Assembly: GCF_001659605.2 (NCBI RefSeq)
Contig: NC_035166.2
Span: 18,369,279-18,433,278 of the forward strand
DNA from: Manihot esculenta
Taxonomy: Eukaryota; Streptophyta; Magnoliopsida; Malpighiales; Euphorbiaceae
Direction: 5' to 3'
DNA length: 64,000 nt
The notes beneath the pieces were generated by a model, which was given only the letters and a program-made list of their open reading frames with translations, did not search any database and had not been told where the DNA came from. The position numbers and the translations under genes are program-made. Shown in pieces: positions 35,337 through 47,539 of this stretch; position 1 is the first letter of the stretch, and each line of letters starts with the position of its first letter.

Positions 35337-37509
35337 AGGAGCATCTCATTCTTGGGGCAGAAGTGTAGCTAATTGGCCCAGACCCACTACAGTAATAGAG
35401 ATCAAAAGCTTTTTGGGTTTGGCAGGTTACTACAGGAGGTTCATCCAGGACTTCTCCAAAATTGCCGCTCCTATGACCAGATTAACCAAGAAAAATTAGA
35501 GGTTTGTGTGGTCTGATCAGTGTGAAGAAAGTTTTGAAGAGCTGAAGAAAAGGTTAACGTCAGCACCGGTGTTAGCTCTGCCTACCAGTGATGAAGATTT
35601 CACAGTGTTTTGTGATGCATCCCGTGTGGGAATAGGTTGCATGTTGATGCAGAATGAGAGGGTAATCGCTTATGCTTCTAGGCAGCTGAAGAAGCATGAG
35701 TTGAATTATCCTACACATGACCTAGAGATGGCAGCTGTGATCTTTGCACTCAAGATGTGGAGGCATTACCTGTATGGGGTTAAATGTGAGATCTTTACAG
35801 ATCATAAGAGTTTGCAGTACATCTTGAGTCAAAGAGAGTTGAACCTAAGGCAAAGAAGATGGGTAGAACTGCTTAGTGACTATGATTGCAAGATTCAGTA
35901 CCATCCGGGTAAGGCAAATGTTGTGGCAGATGCCCTAAGCCGGAAATCACTTGGCAGTTTATCCCATGTTACAACGGAGAGAAGACTAGTGATGAGGGAA
36001 TTCTACAAGCTCATTGATGAAGGGCTGCAGTTAGAGTTGTCTGGTACAAGTGAACTAGTGGCTCAGATGAGAGTGACACCCGTGTTTCTGGAGCAGGTGG
36101 CACAGAAACAGCATGAGGACCCAGAGCTGGTGAAGATAGCCAGAGCTATCCAGGCAGGCAAGAATGATGAGTTCAGATTTGACAACAAAGGGATCCTCCA
36201 TTACGGGAACAAGTTATGTGTACCAGATGACGTGAGTCTAAAGGGAGACATTATGAGGGAAGCTCATAATACCAGGTACAGTGTTCACCCTGGAGCCACC
36301 AAAATGCACCAGGATCTAAAAAGAATCTATTGGTGGCCAGCTATGAAAAAAGAAGTGGCACAGTTCGTGTCCGCCTGTGAGGTATGTTAGAGGGTGAAGC
36401 TGGAACACTAGAAGCCAGCTGGTATGCTCAACTCACTACCGATTCTAGAGTGGAAATGGGAGAATGTTGCAATGGATTTTGTGGTGGGGTTACAGGCAAC
36501 GTCCAACATACTAGATTCCATATGGGTGATTGTGGACAGATTGACCAAATCTGCTCACTTCATCCTTGTCAGGAGTGGCTATTCTGTGGACAAATTGGCA
36601 CAAGTGTATGTAAAAGAGGTTGTCAGGCTGCATGGGGCTCCCATTTCAATAGTGTCAGATAGGGGACCCCAGTTCACCTCCAGGTTTTGACGGAGTCTGC
36701 AGAATGCTATGGGCTCCAGGCTAGACTTTAGCACTGCTTTCTATCCTCAGACTGACGGACAGTCAGAGAGGACCATCGAGACTATAGAAGATATGCTCAG
36801 AATGTGTGTGCTAGACTTTGACGGTTCTTGAAGGCAACATCTACCCTTGGTGGAGTTTGCCTACAATAACAACTATCATGCTAGCATCGGGATGGCTCCT
36901 TATGAAGCTCTTTATGGGAGGAAGTGCAGGTCACCTGTCTGCTGGGAAGAAGTTGGAAAAAGGGCCTTGGCAGGGCTCAAGTTAGTAGAGATCACCAGCA
37001 GGGTAGTGCCCATTATTAGAGAAAGAATCAGAACTGCTGTGAGTCGGCAGAAGAGTTATGCAGATGTCCGCAGGAAGCATATAGAGTTCTAGGAGGGAGA
37101 TATGGTGTTGCTCAAGGTGTCTCCTATGAAAGGGGTGATTCGTTTTGGGAAGAAAGGTAAGCTAGCTCCACGGTACATCGGACCCTTTGAGATCCTGCAA
37201 AAGGTTGGGAATGTATCGTAAAAGTTGGACTTACCTGCTTCCATGGAGAGAATCCATCCGATTTTCAATGTTTCCATGTTATGGAAGTTCGTGTCAGATT
37301 CGGGCAAGGTTCTTAATGAGTCTGATGTGAAGATCCTAGGAGATCTCACTTATGTTGAGCAGCCAGTGCAGATCATAGACACGTAGATCAGAAAGCTGAG
37401 GAACAAGGAAATCCCGATAGTGAAGGTCCTTTGGAATCACCACAAAATGGAAGAGTGCACCTGGGAGACCCGGGAGTCAATGCTCCAGCAATACCCTTAT
37501 CTCTTCTAA
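35337..37509 (+). pseudogene. Element B pol, 3' piece (RT end, RNase H, integrase, chromodomain)
   Basis: This continues B's RT after the AGGAG duplication. A short deletion follows ISFLG, removing about 20 residues present in F. RNase H (FCDASR, TDHKSLQ) and the integrase zinc region ([18 protein letters not shown]) are readable. Stops are at 35497, 36388, 36409 and 37384 (Gln codons in F), 36688 and 36829 (Trp codons), 37090 (Glu) and 37219 (Tyr). The end is chromodomain-like ([16 protein letters not shown]) and stops at 37509. Confidence 0.9.
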
Positions 37510-37564
37510 GGTTAGTGTTTTATGTTTTTATGTTGTGCTTCCTTGTTGCTTTTTTTTGTTTGTT

Positions 37565-37601
37565 GAACATTCGGGGACGAATGTTCTTCAGGGGGGAAGA
37601 A
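37565..37601 (+). other. Hairpin and polypurine tract of element B
   Basis: Arms GAACATTCG and CGAATGTTC around GGGA (37565-37586), then a slightly decayed purine tract (CAGGGGGGAAGAA) before the 3' LTR at 37602. Confidence 0.83.
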
Positions 37602-39362
37602 TGTAATACCCGGCTAAGCTCCGACATCTAAATTCCAACCTTTCGGTGGAATCTCTGTTGAAATTCGGAATCCCGAGGTCGGAATCCCTTAGAAGGGTGA
37701 AAATAAAGGTTTTCATAAAATGTTTTAATGTTTTTATGGTTTTAATCAAAGAAAGAAAATTGACTTTTGAAAGAAAAGACCATAGAGGAAAAGTCCAGGT
37801 TCGGCCGCCGAACATGTTGGAGTTGCGGAAGCTCTTTTGGCCCCCGAAGGTGGTCTGGCCAGCCACCTATAAAAGGCCCCTTGTCCAAAAATGGGCGAGT
37901 TTTCTCTCTCCATTTTCGGGCATAGGTGAGATTTCGCCCTTCCATGGTTGATTTTATGTTTTCCTTCAAATCCTTCAAGTTTTTTATAAGATATTTTTCC
38001 TTGTTTTGAAGATTTTGAGCTAAGTTCAAGGTTTTTGAAGTTTGGAGACCTCCGGAGCTCGTTTTCTCCTAATCTCCAAGTTTGGATCGCATCTCCTCTC
38101 AATCTTCAAGAGGTACGTGTAGATCCATACCTTCTTATATGTTTTAAGTAAGTTTTAAGAGGTTTTAAGGGTGTTTAATGCATGTTTAGAGTAGATCTAA
38201 ATGTTAGGGTTTATGTTAGCTTTTTGATAAATGTGATGCTATGTTGATGTTTGTTGGGGTTTAGGCTATTTTTATGCCCCTATGTACTTGAGAATGTGTT
38301 TATGCATGTTTTAGAATAGATGGATGCATGTTGTGGAAGTTTTGGCGGCTTGGGGCATAATGGCAGAATCGGGTTCTGCCACACAGGAGGGCCCAGGTTT
38401 GGCAGCCGAACCTGCCAGAGGAGGCAGTTTTGGCTGCCTAAACTCGCCCCCGAAAGTTGGACTTTCGGATTTGGAGGGGAGTTTTGGCCGCTGAACCTAC
38501 CCCCGAAGGTTAGTGACTTTCGGGTCTGTGAAGACTTTCGGCCGCCGAACCTTGCCCCCAAAAGTGCCTGACTTTTGGATCTGTAGGGACCTTTGGCCGC
38601 CAAACCTGCCGCCGAAAGTCCCCTTCCCAGCCTTCCTTTGCCTGTTTTCTACACATATTTTATGATGTTTTAGGGATTTTTTGGGGAGATGTTTAGAGTC
38701 ATGTTAGAGTTTGTTTGGTCCCTCATTTGAGTCCACCTGTGTAGGATCGGACCCGAGGAACCAAGGAGACCAGCAGTGAGTTAGCTGTTCCAGTGTCGGC
38801 TAGAGGTGAGTAGAACATAACTTCTTTTATTTTCAAAGCAATCAAACTTTTAAGCATGTTTATGCATCATGAATGCCATGTTATATAATAGGTTGTTTGC
38901 ATTAGAATTCACGAATATGATGCATTGCATAATTTGCTGTTGATGTGGATGGATATTGGATGACCCACTAGCCCTCGATATGATATGATATGATATAATA
39001 TGGAAGTCCAGGTCGAGGCCCATTCTACGCCCCTGGCATGATATAAGAGAAAGTCCAGGTCGAGACCCATTCTACGCCCCTGGCACAGTTGGACATGTTA
39101 TGTTATGTTTAAGAGGAAGTTCTGAGGAGCTCCGTCGAGGGTCAGGCATGTATTGGATTATGTAGAGGGTTACTGGTGACAAGTCCATCCGTGATGTGAA
39201 TTGTTTGTGTTGTGATGCATTTCATGAAAGCATATGTTTAATTAAATTATTTCTACTATTCTGCTCACTGGGTTTTAGTAGCTCACCCCTTTCCCCCTAA
39301 CCCCCAGGTCTGCAGGAGCACAAGTAGCTGTGGGAGAGTCATCAGAGTTTTGGTATATGCTA

Positions 39363-42300
39363 TGTAATACCCGACTAGATCCCGGCATCAGAATTCCGAC
39401 TTTCCGGCGGAATCCCTGTTGGAATCTGGAATTCGGAAGATGTCAAAGTCTTCTAGAGGGGTAAAATGTGTTTCTAAAATGTTTTTACTGATTTCATGGT
39501 TTTAAATGAAAAAGAATTAAGTTTTGAAAAGATTAGGCTAAGGAGGCATTTGCCAGGTTCGGCCGCCGAAAGTCAAGTTCGGCCGCCGAACATGGGGCTG
39601 TTTCGGGAGTGCTTTAGGCTTCCGAAAGTGTGAGGGCGGAAACCAGGTTCGGCCGCCGAACCTCAAGTTCGGCCGCCGAACATGCATGAGTTTAGGAGGC
39701 ATGTTAGGCTGCTGAAGGTAGTCGACCAGGCCACCTATAAAGGCCCTCAGTCTGAAAATGGTCGAGTTTTCTCCCCATTCTCGAGCTCAGGTGTGTTCAT
39801 GTCCTCCTCTAGTCATTTTCATGCTTTTTCTTCAATCCTTCACGTTTTTATAAGTTACATGGTTATTTTGAAGAGTTTTGAGTTCAAAGATCAAGTTTGG
39901 AGCTTGGAGACCCAAGGGGTTTGTTTCCTCCCATCTCCAAGTTAGAGATCACACCAACCCTCGATTTTCAAGAGGTAAGTGTAGATCTATACTTTCCTTT
40001 ATGTTTTAATGAAATTTTAAGGAGTTTTAATGTTTGAGTATGGGTAGATATGCATGTTAGGGTTTATGTGGGTTTTGTGCCCAATGTGTGTTTATGTGAT
40101 GTTATGTTGAAGGTTTAGGCTAGGTTATGCATGTGGGAGAGTGTATGCATGATTGGGAAAGAGCAAGTGAGATTATGGGTTGTTTTGATGGTTTTGGCCT
40201 ATGTGGGTCATAAGCTATCTATGTATGCTTTTGATGTTGTTTTTGGAGTTTAATCAAGTTGTTAAGCTCCTTTGTGCATGGTTAAGAGTTTATGCATGTT
40301 TTTAAGAAGTTGAGTGCTTGTTTTGGGGTGTTTGGAAGGTTTGGGAGGCGGATATGCACGAGGGCTGAGTTCTGGAAGAACTCAGGTTTGGCCGCCGAAG
40401 GTAGTTTCGGCCGCCGAACCTGCCTATGGATGCATGGTTTGGCCGCCTAACCTTGCCCCCGAAAGTTGTTTTTCGGAGCTGGAGCAGACTTTCGGCCGCC
40501 GAAAGTGATGTTCGGCCGCCGAAAGTGTCTGACTTTCGTCTCTGGAGAGAGGGTTCGGCCGCCGAAAGTGCCCCTGAACCTGTATGACTTTCGTCTCTGG
40601 AAGGGACCTTCAGCCGCCGAAAGTGCCCTGTCCAGCCCTTTCATGGGTGTTTTCTATGATTGTTTTAAGGATGTTTTAAGGGGTTTTTGGGGAGTTGTTT
40701 ATAAGTTGTTTAGAGTATGTTTGGCACCTCACTGGAGTCCACCTGTGCAGGATCGGACCCGAGGAACCGAGGTGTTTAGCAGTGTTAGCTGCTTCAGAGT
40801 CGGTCCAGAGCTAGTCGAGGTGAGTAGAACATAACTCTTTTAATATTAAAGAAATTAAATGTTTAAAGCATGTTCATGCATCACGAATACCATGTTATGT
40901 AATAGGTTGTTGCATTAGAGATCACGAATATGTTGCATTGCATAATACGATGATGATGATGTGGATGGATTTTGAATGATCCATTAGCCCTCAGTATGAC
41001 ATGATATGACATGATATGACACGATATGACATGTATGACATGATATATGATGGAAAGACCAGGTGAGGCCGTATCGCCCCTGGCATAAAGGAAGAGAAGT
41101 CCAGGTGTGGCCGTATCGCCCCTGGCATAGAGTATGTGAAGTCCAGGCGTGGCCGTATCGCCCCTGGCATAGAGCATTGTTGAACTTGTTATGATATGAC
41201 ATTTATATGTAGAGGGCTATTGGTGACAAATTCATCCTTGATGTGTATTGTTTGTGATGTGATGCATGTCATGAAAGCATATGATATAATAAACTGTTTT
41301 TCTCTATAGTTCTGCTCACTGGGCTTTATAGCTCACCCCTCTCCCCTAACCCCAGGTTTGCAGGGTCAGAGATAGTCAGGAGATCAGCAGGTTATGTCTA
41401 TGGTCAGGTTATGTAATAGATTAGTAGTGGACATGATGTAAGGTAAAGATATGTAATGAAATGTAAAATGTTATAATGTAATGTAATAGATAGAGTTGTG
41501 CTTTGCCCTAGAAGTGTGGTCAATCCCTTTGTACATGGTCCTTATGTATGTTTTATAATGAGGCATGAAAGCCAAGCTTAATGTATGTTGCCCCACGTGA
41601 GTAGATGATGAGAACTCTAGTGTTGGGGTTTATTGTAACGACCCCAAAATGGACCGTCATCGGCGCTAGGATTCAGGTCGGCTTAAGGCCGCCAGAACCC
41701 GTAGCAAGCCTGCTATACTCTCTGTGTACCTGTAAACCTCATACATGATCATACATTTTATGTGAAAATAAAACTCTTTTCTGAACCAAGGCTTAACCTG
41801 TGCATGCACTGTCTCTGTACTCTGTACTCATGTACTCTGTACTCTGTATCCCTGACTAGAGCTTGCTCTAGATGGGTTAACTCATACCTGTTAAGCCTGG
41901 TTTTCACATACAGGAAAACATATATACATATATAGATCATGTACAAAACATACATCACTAGGTCTAGGTCAAGCAACAACTATTACATCTCTTTAATATT
42001 ACATGTCCACTCTAAGCTATTACAGATCTCTTCACTTTTCCTGTACTCTGCTGGACTGTCCCTGTACACTGTACACTGAACCTGCAAAACTGGGGTTAAG
42101 GGAGTGGGATGAGCTCTATAGCCCAGTGAGTAGAACAGTAAAACATCTCAGTAAAATATGATCTCATGGAATGCACCATATCACAGACAAGCCACATCAA
42201 GAGTAAACCTGTCACCACATAGTCCCAGTAACTCTGTGCCAGGGCGTAGAATCGAGCACCTGGTCTTCCTGTCATATATATGTATATGTGTATATAACAC

Positions 42301-44043
42301 CTCTGTACTTACCATTGCCAGGGCGTAGTCAAAGGCTCCTGGACTTTACTATATACCTGCCAGGGCGTAGTCAAAGGCTCCTGGACTTCACTATACATGC
42401 CAGGGCGTAGTCAAAGGCTCCTGGACTTCCTGTCTAAGACTATTGGATCATTCAGCATTCACTCACATCACCAAATAACGATGCAATGCAACATATTCGT
42501 GAATACTAATGCAATCATCCTATGGCATAAACATGATGCATGAGATATGCTCAAAAGCAGTTTGTAGTTCAATTAAAAGTCATAAGTTTAGTTCCACTCA
42601 CCTCGGGCTAACTGGACTGACTGACTCTGCAGGTTCTGAACCTCTGGAGCAGTACTCACTGCTGCTCTCTCTGGTTCCTCTGGTCTGTACCTATCCAGAT
42701 AAACGCACATGAGGGACCAAACTAGCTTATGACTAACTCTATTTAAATTCCCCAAGAATCCCCTAAACCTCTCTCTAATAGTCATGCAAAGCAAGCAAAG
42801 GAAAGCTAGACAGAACACTTTCGGCGGCAGGTTCGGCGGCCGAAAGTCCTTTCCAGAGACGAAACTCAAGCACCTTCGGCGGCACCTTCGGCGGCCGAAT
42901 CCCCCAAACAGAGCCGAACATGCACAACTCGCGGGGGCAAGCTATGGCAGCCTAAGCCACCATGCAAGAGGTTCGGCGGCCGAATGAACCTTCGGCTGCC
43001 GAACCTGAGTTCATCCAGAACTCAGCTTCAACGGCAAACCATCTCCTCCTTCCCTTCAATAACTCCAAACATGCATATACCAATTCCTCAACACACATAT
43101 ACATAAGTATATGATCACAGGGGTCCAAAACTATCTAATAACCCCAAACAACAAATCAAACATAACACATAAACATGTATACATGCATAACTCATCAAAA
43201 CTATCATTAAGAACCTAAACATGCATCTTCTTCCACAAATCCCCCTAAAACCTTCAGAAAACATATTCAAGAACATCACTTACCTCCTGTAGTAAGAAGC
43301 TACACACTCTGAACAAGGGAAAACGGATCACCTCCTCTCACACTCTCAAACTCTCTCAAACTCACTTTTTGCTTCACAACCTTCAAAACTTGGTAAACGA
43401 GCAAACTCCTGCATGAGCTGCTCAAACTCAGCAAATAAACCAAGGGAGACGTGGCCAACTTCTGGCAACAAGTTGGACATAACACCTGTCCACAATGCTG
43501 ACTAAGGATGGCTCAAAAGCTGGCTGACCAACACAGCTTCGGCTGCCGAATCGCATGCAAAACCATGCAACATTCGGGGGCCGAACCTGAACTTCGGAAG
43601 CCAAACATTGAGCACTTTCGGTGGCCGAACTTATCTTCGGCGGCCGAATTTGGCTCCTCTGCCTTGGTTCATTTCAACTCAAAACTCAAAACTAAAGAAC
43701 TGTAAAACCAGAAAACACCTCATAATACTGAGAAAACATAACTCCTACCCTTATATAGAATCCCAACACCCCGGATTCCACCAGACAATAGGAATTCCGG
43801 TGCCGGATTCTAGCCGGGTATTACATTTATGATTATGAGTTGTGTATGCACAGGTTAAGCTTGGCGTATGAAAGAAGAAAAAGTTTACAGTTTTATGTTT
43901 TAAAGTTTTTATGTCTTATGTTTGATCATGTATGGGATTATACCAAATGTACAGGATGTATGCTAGGTTTGCTACGAGTACCAGCGACCTTAAGTCGATT
44001 TGGATCCTAGCGCCGGTAGCGGTCCGATTTTCGGGTCGTTACA
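39363..44043 (+). mobile_element. Element G: solo LTR inside the B 3' LTR, split by H
   Basis: TGTAATACCCGACTAG...GGGTCGTTACA, flanked by TGCTA at 39358-39362 and 44044-44048. Without H it is about 2.48 kb and has no coding region. It has TATA at 39735-39743 and paired TTCGGCCGCCGAA motifs on both sides of it. Three tandem copies of a unit ending GGCCGTATCGCCCCTGGCATA lie at 41055-41172. Confidence 0.92.
41634..43825 (-). mobile_element. Element H: minus-strand solo LTR inside G
   Basis: On the plus strand it runs TGTAACGACCCC...GCCGGGTATTACA, with the duplication TTTAT at 41629-41633 and 43826-43830. It is 2192 bp with no coding region. It is more diverged than the other LTRs but keeps TTCGGCGGCCGAA motifs (about 42820-43010 and 43540-43650). 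It also keeps three tandem CCAGGGCGTAGTCAAAGGCTC units at about 42315-42425 and the exon-like block before GAG|GTGAGT read on the minus strand near 42602. Confidence 0.92.
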
Positions 44044-44424
44044 TGCTATGTAATAGAATAGCAGTGGACATGTAACATTAATGGTTCAGTTTTGTGCTTT
44101 GCCCTAGTTTATATGTAAATTCCTGTTGTACATGATTTTTATGTAAAAAGTTTTAATGATGAGTTATGTTGGAACCAAACTTGAGGCCATGCTAGAGTAT
44201 TTGATGAGGACTCTAGTGTGGGTTTTATGTTTACAGTTATGATGCATGCACAGGTCAGGTTTTAGTTCGTGAAATATTCAAAGTTTTATGTAAATGTATG
44301 ATCATGTATGGGATTTTATCAGGTATACATGATATATAGTAGGCTTGCTACGAGTTCCGACGACCTTAAATCGACCTGAATTCTAGCGCCGGTAGCGGTC
44401 TGATTTCCGGGTCGTTACATTATA

Positions 44425-45881
44425 TTTTTTAATATAAATTAATACTTATATTTTTATAAATTAGTCTCTAAATATTATAATTATTAATAAATTTTTATGT
44501 TTAAAATTAATTTTTTATTAAAATTTTAATATTTTATATGTGAAAAATAAAATAAAAATTAATTAAAAAATATGTTATTTTCTTTTTTATAATTAAATAA
44601 AAATAAATAATTAAGAAGAAAAAAAAGTTAAACAGAAAATAATTTTTCAAACTTTAATATGAATGCATATTGTGGTAATATTGTAATTTAATTTTTATTT
44701 ATGATTTTGATGCTAAATATAAGATATTAAAATTTGATAAACAATGAGAAATTAATTTAATTCAATTACCGAAAACTGTTTTAATTGTATATTTAATTCA
44801 AAATATAACTGATAAATCTCATATTTACTATTCAATTTTATTAAATATTTTATTTCAACTATTTAAATATTTATTAGCCGTTTCATTCAAAAAAAAATAT
44901 TTATTAGCCGTTAGATTCAAGACAATTTAATTAAATTAAATTTTTATAAAATTATTTATTTGGAGAATTAATGATTGCTAAATTAATTGCACCACATATT
45001 AAGCTTTCATTTTCGTCAATTATTTTTTTCTAATTTAATTTAAATTTGTCCAACTAAATTTATAATATTAAAAGTTTTCAATAAACTCTGATAAAAACAA
45101 ATTGGTATAATTTTTGTAACTACCAAAGGTATAGTTTAAACTATATTAACTAAATTTATTAAAATTAAATTTGATATATTTTGATCATAAAACTACTAAC
45201 CTAATGAATTTATTTTCGAAATGATATTAAATATTTGCATTAAAAAGGTTTTCTCCCATTAATAGGCTAAAATTTTATTAATTCATTGTACTTAATTAGT
45301 TGAAATAATTAAGTAATTAGTTCTTATTTCTTAATCATTCAATAAAAAAAAATATGTTTCATAAAATTAAACTTTTAGTTTTTTGTCAGAGAAAATGTTA
45401 ATTAGCTTGTTGTATTTAATTTTGAATATTTTTATTATTTAATCCTATAATTTTAACTATTTTTATTATTTAATTCATTTAAAAAGATAAATAAAATTAA
45501 CTACATTTTATAAAATAAATAGATATTTTAATCAAATAATTAATAAATATATATTAATTAATTAATTTTAAAAAAATACATAAAAATTATTTTTATTGTT
45601 TAAAATTTAAATTAATAAAGACATAAAATTTAAATAATAATTAAAATATTAAATAAAAATTATATATTATTACTGTGTACCCTTTGACAAATGTTACATC
45701 CACGATATTTAATAATTTTAAAGAAAAAAAATCTCAATTTATTAAAAACAGAGTACGAAAAGCAAAAATATAGAATAATATTATTACTACAAAAGACTGA
45801 TTCCGACAAACAGAGATAATTAGTCTATTGTGAATGTAAGATCACTGGGTTTGACTGGTTCATGAGATTCTATAATTTTCC
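44425..45881. other. AT-rich intergenic region
   Basis: No gene or clear repeat boundary. A short direct repeat (ATATTTATTAGCCGTT, about 44867-44911) is visible. The stretch separates the retrotransposon block from the 3' end of the oxidase gene and includes that gene's untranslated 3' region next to 45882. Confidence 0.7.
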
Positions 45882-47471
45882 TTAATTATTATGAGCATAT
45901 CCAGGTGGAATACTTTGTTGATGCTTGAAGAAATTATCAGGATCAACACTGGCTTTCACCTTTGTCAACCTGAAGAAGTTGTTCTTGAAATACTTGCTCC
46001 CATAAACTTCAGCTTTCTCAAAGTTTGTAAAGTTGCTCGGATTGCTTCCAATATCAATGTCTCTATAGTTTTGGAAAGCCTCTCTTGGTTCCTTGCTCAC
46101 GTATGGAGCCATTGAATCATACATGTTCCTTAGCAAATTTATCTGCGTCTCTGTATCGATCCCGTCTCCTTCCTGCCAACCCGTAAAATATTGAATCAAG
46201 AATCTGTATCCTGCTCTATGAGGAAATGGAGTGTCAGATTCTGAGATCTCACTCATTTTTCCTCCATAAGGGTTAAATTGCATCCACATGTTTCCCACTT
46301 TAAGCATCATCTGCCACATTGCCTCTAGACCAGACTTTGGAATCAAATCTTTCACATAATCAGACTTAAATTTTGAATAGAATTGTGGTTTTGAAGGCCT
46401 CTGAAGCAGCACATCAATGGGTGTTCCCTTGGGAAATTCTGCCCAGAAAAGCGTTGATTCTATCCAGCTCATTTCTTCGCAATCATTTTGCTGCAAACCC
46501 AGTTCAGGAAAGCTATTTTGTATCAGTGGAAGAAGTCCGTCAGATTTTCCGAGAAACAAGCCAATGAAAAACACTTCAACCGTCTTCTCACCACTGCTTG
46601 TGCCGTTGACGATTGTCGGCATCGCTCTTATGAAAAGATCGTTATCTAGTTCAGGAGCAACTTGCTGCCACCGATAAACGAGATCAGTTGCACCTTGTTC
46701 TAACGTCCTGCCGACCTTGAACACAGTGACTGTATCAGGAATTGTAACCAAATTGATATCCCAAGAAAGAATGACGCCGAAGCTTGCTCCTCCACCACCT
46801 CTGATTGCCCAAAACAGATCTTCTCCCATGGTTTGTCTGTCGAGAATTGTACCGTTGGCATCAACTATTCGTGCATCAGCGATGTTGTCCACCGAGAGGC
46901 CAAATTTTCTCATCAAGTTCCCGTATCCTCCTCCACTAATGTGACCTCCAGTACCTAGAGTTGGGCAGACTCCAGCAGGAAAAGCATGGATCCCACTTTG
47001 GTTGGCAATCTGGTAGTAAAGCTCACCAATAGTTGCTCCTGCTTCAACAAATGCAGATTCATTGCTAGGCTGAACAACAATTTTTCGAAAATTGTTCATG
47101 TCAAGGATGATAAATGGCACTTCAGATGTATACGACAGACCCTCATAATCATGGCCACCACTTCGAATCCTAATCTGCAAGCCACTTGACTTGGCACAAA
47201 TAACAGTTGCTTGAACATGGGATTCATCTGTAGCTGCTATAATAGCAAGAGGCTTTGGGGTTGCAGGGGTCAGAAATCTCAAATTTTTCACATAAGCTTC
47301 TAAGGCAGATTGAAAGGAAGGATCAGAAGGCTTAATGATGGTTTTAGATATTGGGTTAGAGGAGTTAACATGAGAAGGAAGACACTGGAGAAAGCTTTCC
47401 AGGGTTGAATAATCATCAGCTGCCAAAGAAACTGAAATTATAAAAAAGAAAAAATATATTGAAACCTTCAT
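45882..47471 (-). CDS. Berberine-bridge-enzyme-like FAD-linked oxidase (secreted)
   Basis: An intronless frame of 529 residues, the usual size for the family. A hydrophobic signal peptide (about residues 1-18, ending SLAAD) predicts entry to the secretory pathway and export to the cell wall or vacuole. The FAD-binding domain (about 70-210) has the two residues that normally bind the flavin twice covalently: His107 in RSGGHDYEGLSY and Cys169 in GVCPTLGTGGH. Further family motifs are QFNPYGGKM (398-406), FPHRAG (416-421), and the C-terminal BBE segment with NYRDIDIG (468-475). Relatives oxidise monolignols, oligosaccharides or alkaloid precursors using oxygen. The substrate here cannot be read from sequence. 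No frameshift or missing key residue is seen, so the gene looks functional. A TATA box lies about 60 bp upstream. Confidence 0.95.
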   Translation of the reverse strand: MKVSIYFFFFIISVSLAADDYSTLESFLQCLPSHVNSSNPISKTIIKPSDPSFQSALEAYVKNLRFLTPATPKPLAIIAATDESHVQATVICAKSSGLQIRIRSGGHDYEGLSYTSEVPFIILDMNNFRKIVVQPSNESAFVEAGATIGELYYQIANQSGIHAFPAGVCPTLGTGGHISGGGYGNLMRKFGLSVDNIADARIVDANGTILDRQTMGEDLFWAIRGGGGASFGVILSWDINLVTIPDTVTVFKVGRTLEQGATDLVYRWQQVAPELDNDLFIRAMPTIVNGTSSGEKTVEVFFIGLFLGKSDGLLPLIQNSFPELGLQQNDCEEMSWIESTLFWAEFPKGTPIDVLLQRPSKPQFYSKFKSDYVKDLIPKSGLEAMWQMMLKVGNMWMQFNPYGGKMSEISESDTPFPHRAGYRFLIQYFTGWQEGDGIDTETQINLLRNMYDSMAPYVSKEPREAFQNYRDIDIGSNPSNFTNFEKAEVYGSKYFKNNFFRLTKVKASVDPDNFFKHQQSIPPGYAHNN

Positions 47472-47526
47472 ATTTGAGGGAGATGATTATTTTTCTTGGA
47501 TTTGATACTGCTTCCACTAATTTAAG

Positions 47527-47539
47527 TTTTATTTATAGG
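47527..47539 (-). promoter_or_regulatory. TATA box of the oxidase gene
   Basis: Read on the minus strand this is CCTATAAATAAAA, about 60 bp before the ATG at 47471. This spacing implies a short untranslated leader. No other promoter element is assigned. Confidence 0.6.

Larger units (their letters stand above)
878..44419 (+). mobile_element. Element B: old Ty3/gypsy Tekay/Del-type LTR retrotransposon, host of the nest
   Basis: The element starts with TGTAATACCCGGCTAAG and ends with GGGTCGTTACA, so it has TG...CA termini. It is flanked by the duplication TTATA at 873-877 and 44420-44424. After removing younger insertions its order is 5' LTR, primer-binding site, gag, protease, RT, RNase H, integrase, chromodomain, polypurine tract and 3' LTR. 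Later insertions are D with E inside, C with a solo LTR inside, a truncated LTR, F, and G with H inside. The coding region holds many stop codons and deletions, so B is dead. Clade assignment rests on the chromodomain-like C terminus, the initiator-Met-type primer site and the gag-pol layout. Confidence 0.93.
37602..44419 (+). repeat. 3' LTR of element B, interrupted by G and H
   Basis: The LTR is 37602-39362 plus 44049-44419, about 2.13 kb after removing G. It pairs with the split 5' LTR at 878-12367. It contains TATA at 37867-37876, motif clusters near 37800 and 38400-38620 (several decayed to TTTGGCCGCC), a donor-like AAGAGGTACGTG near 38112, and tandem CCAGG...CCCCTGGC units at about 39003-39090. 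Right duplication TTATA is at 44420-44424. Confidence 0.9.
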
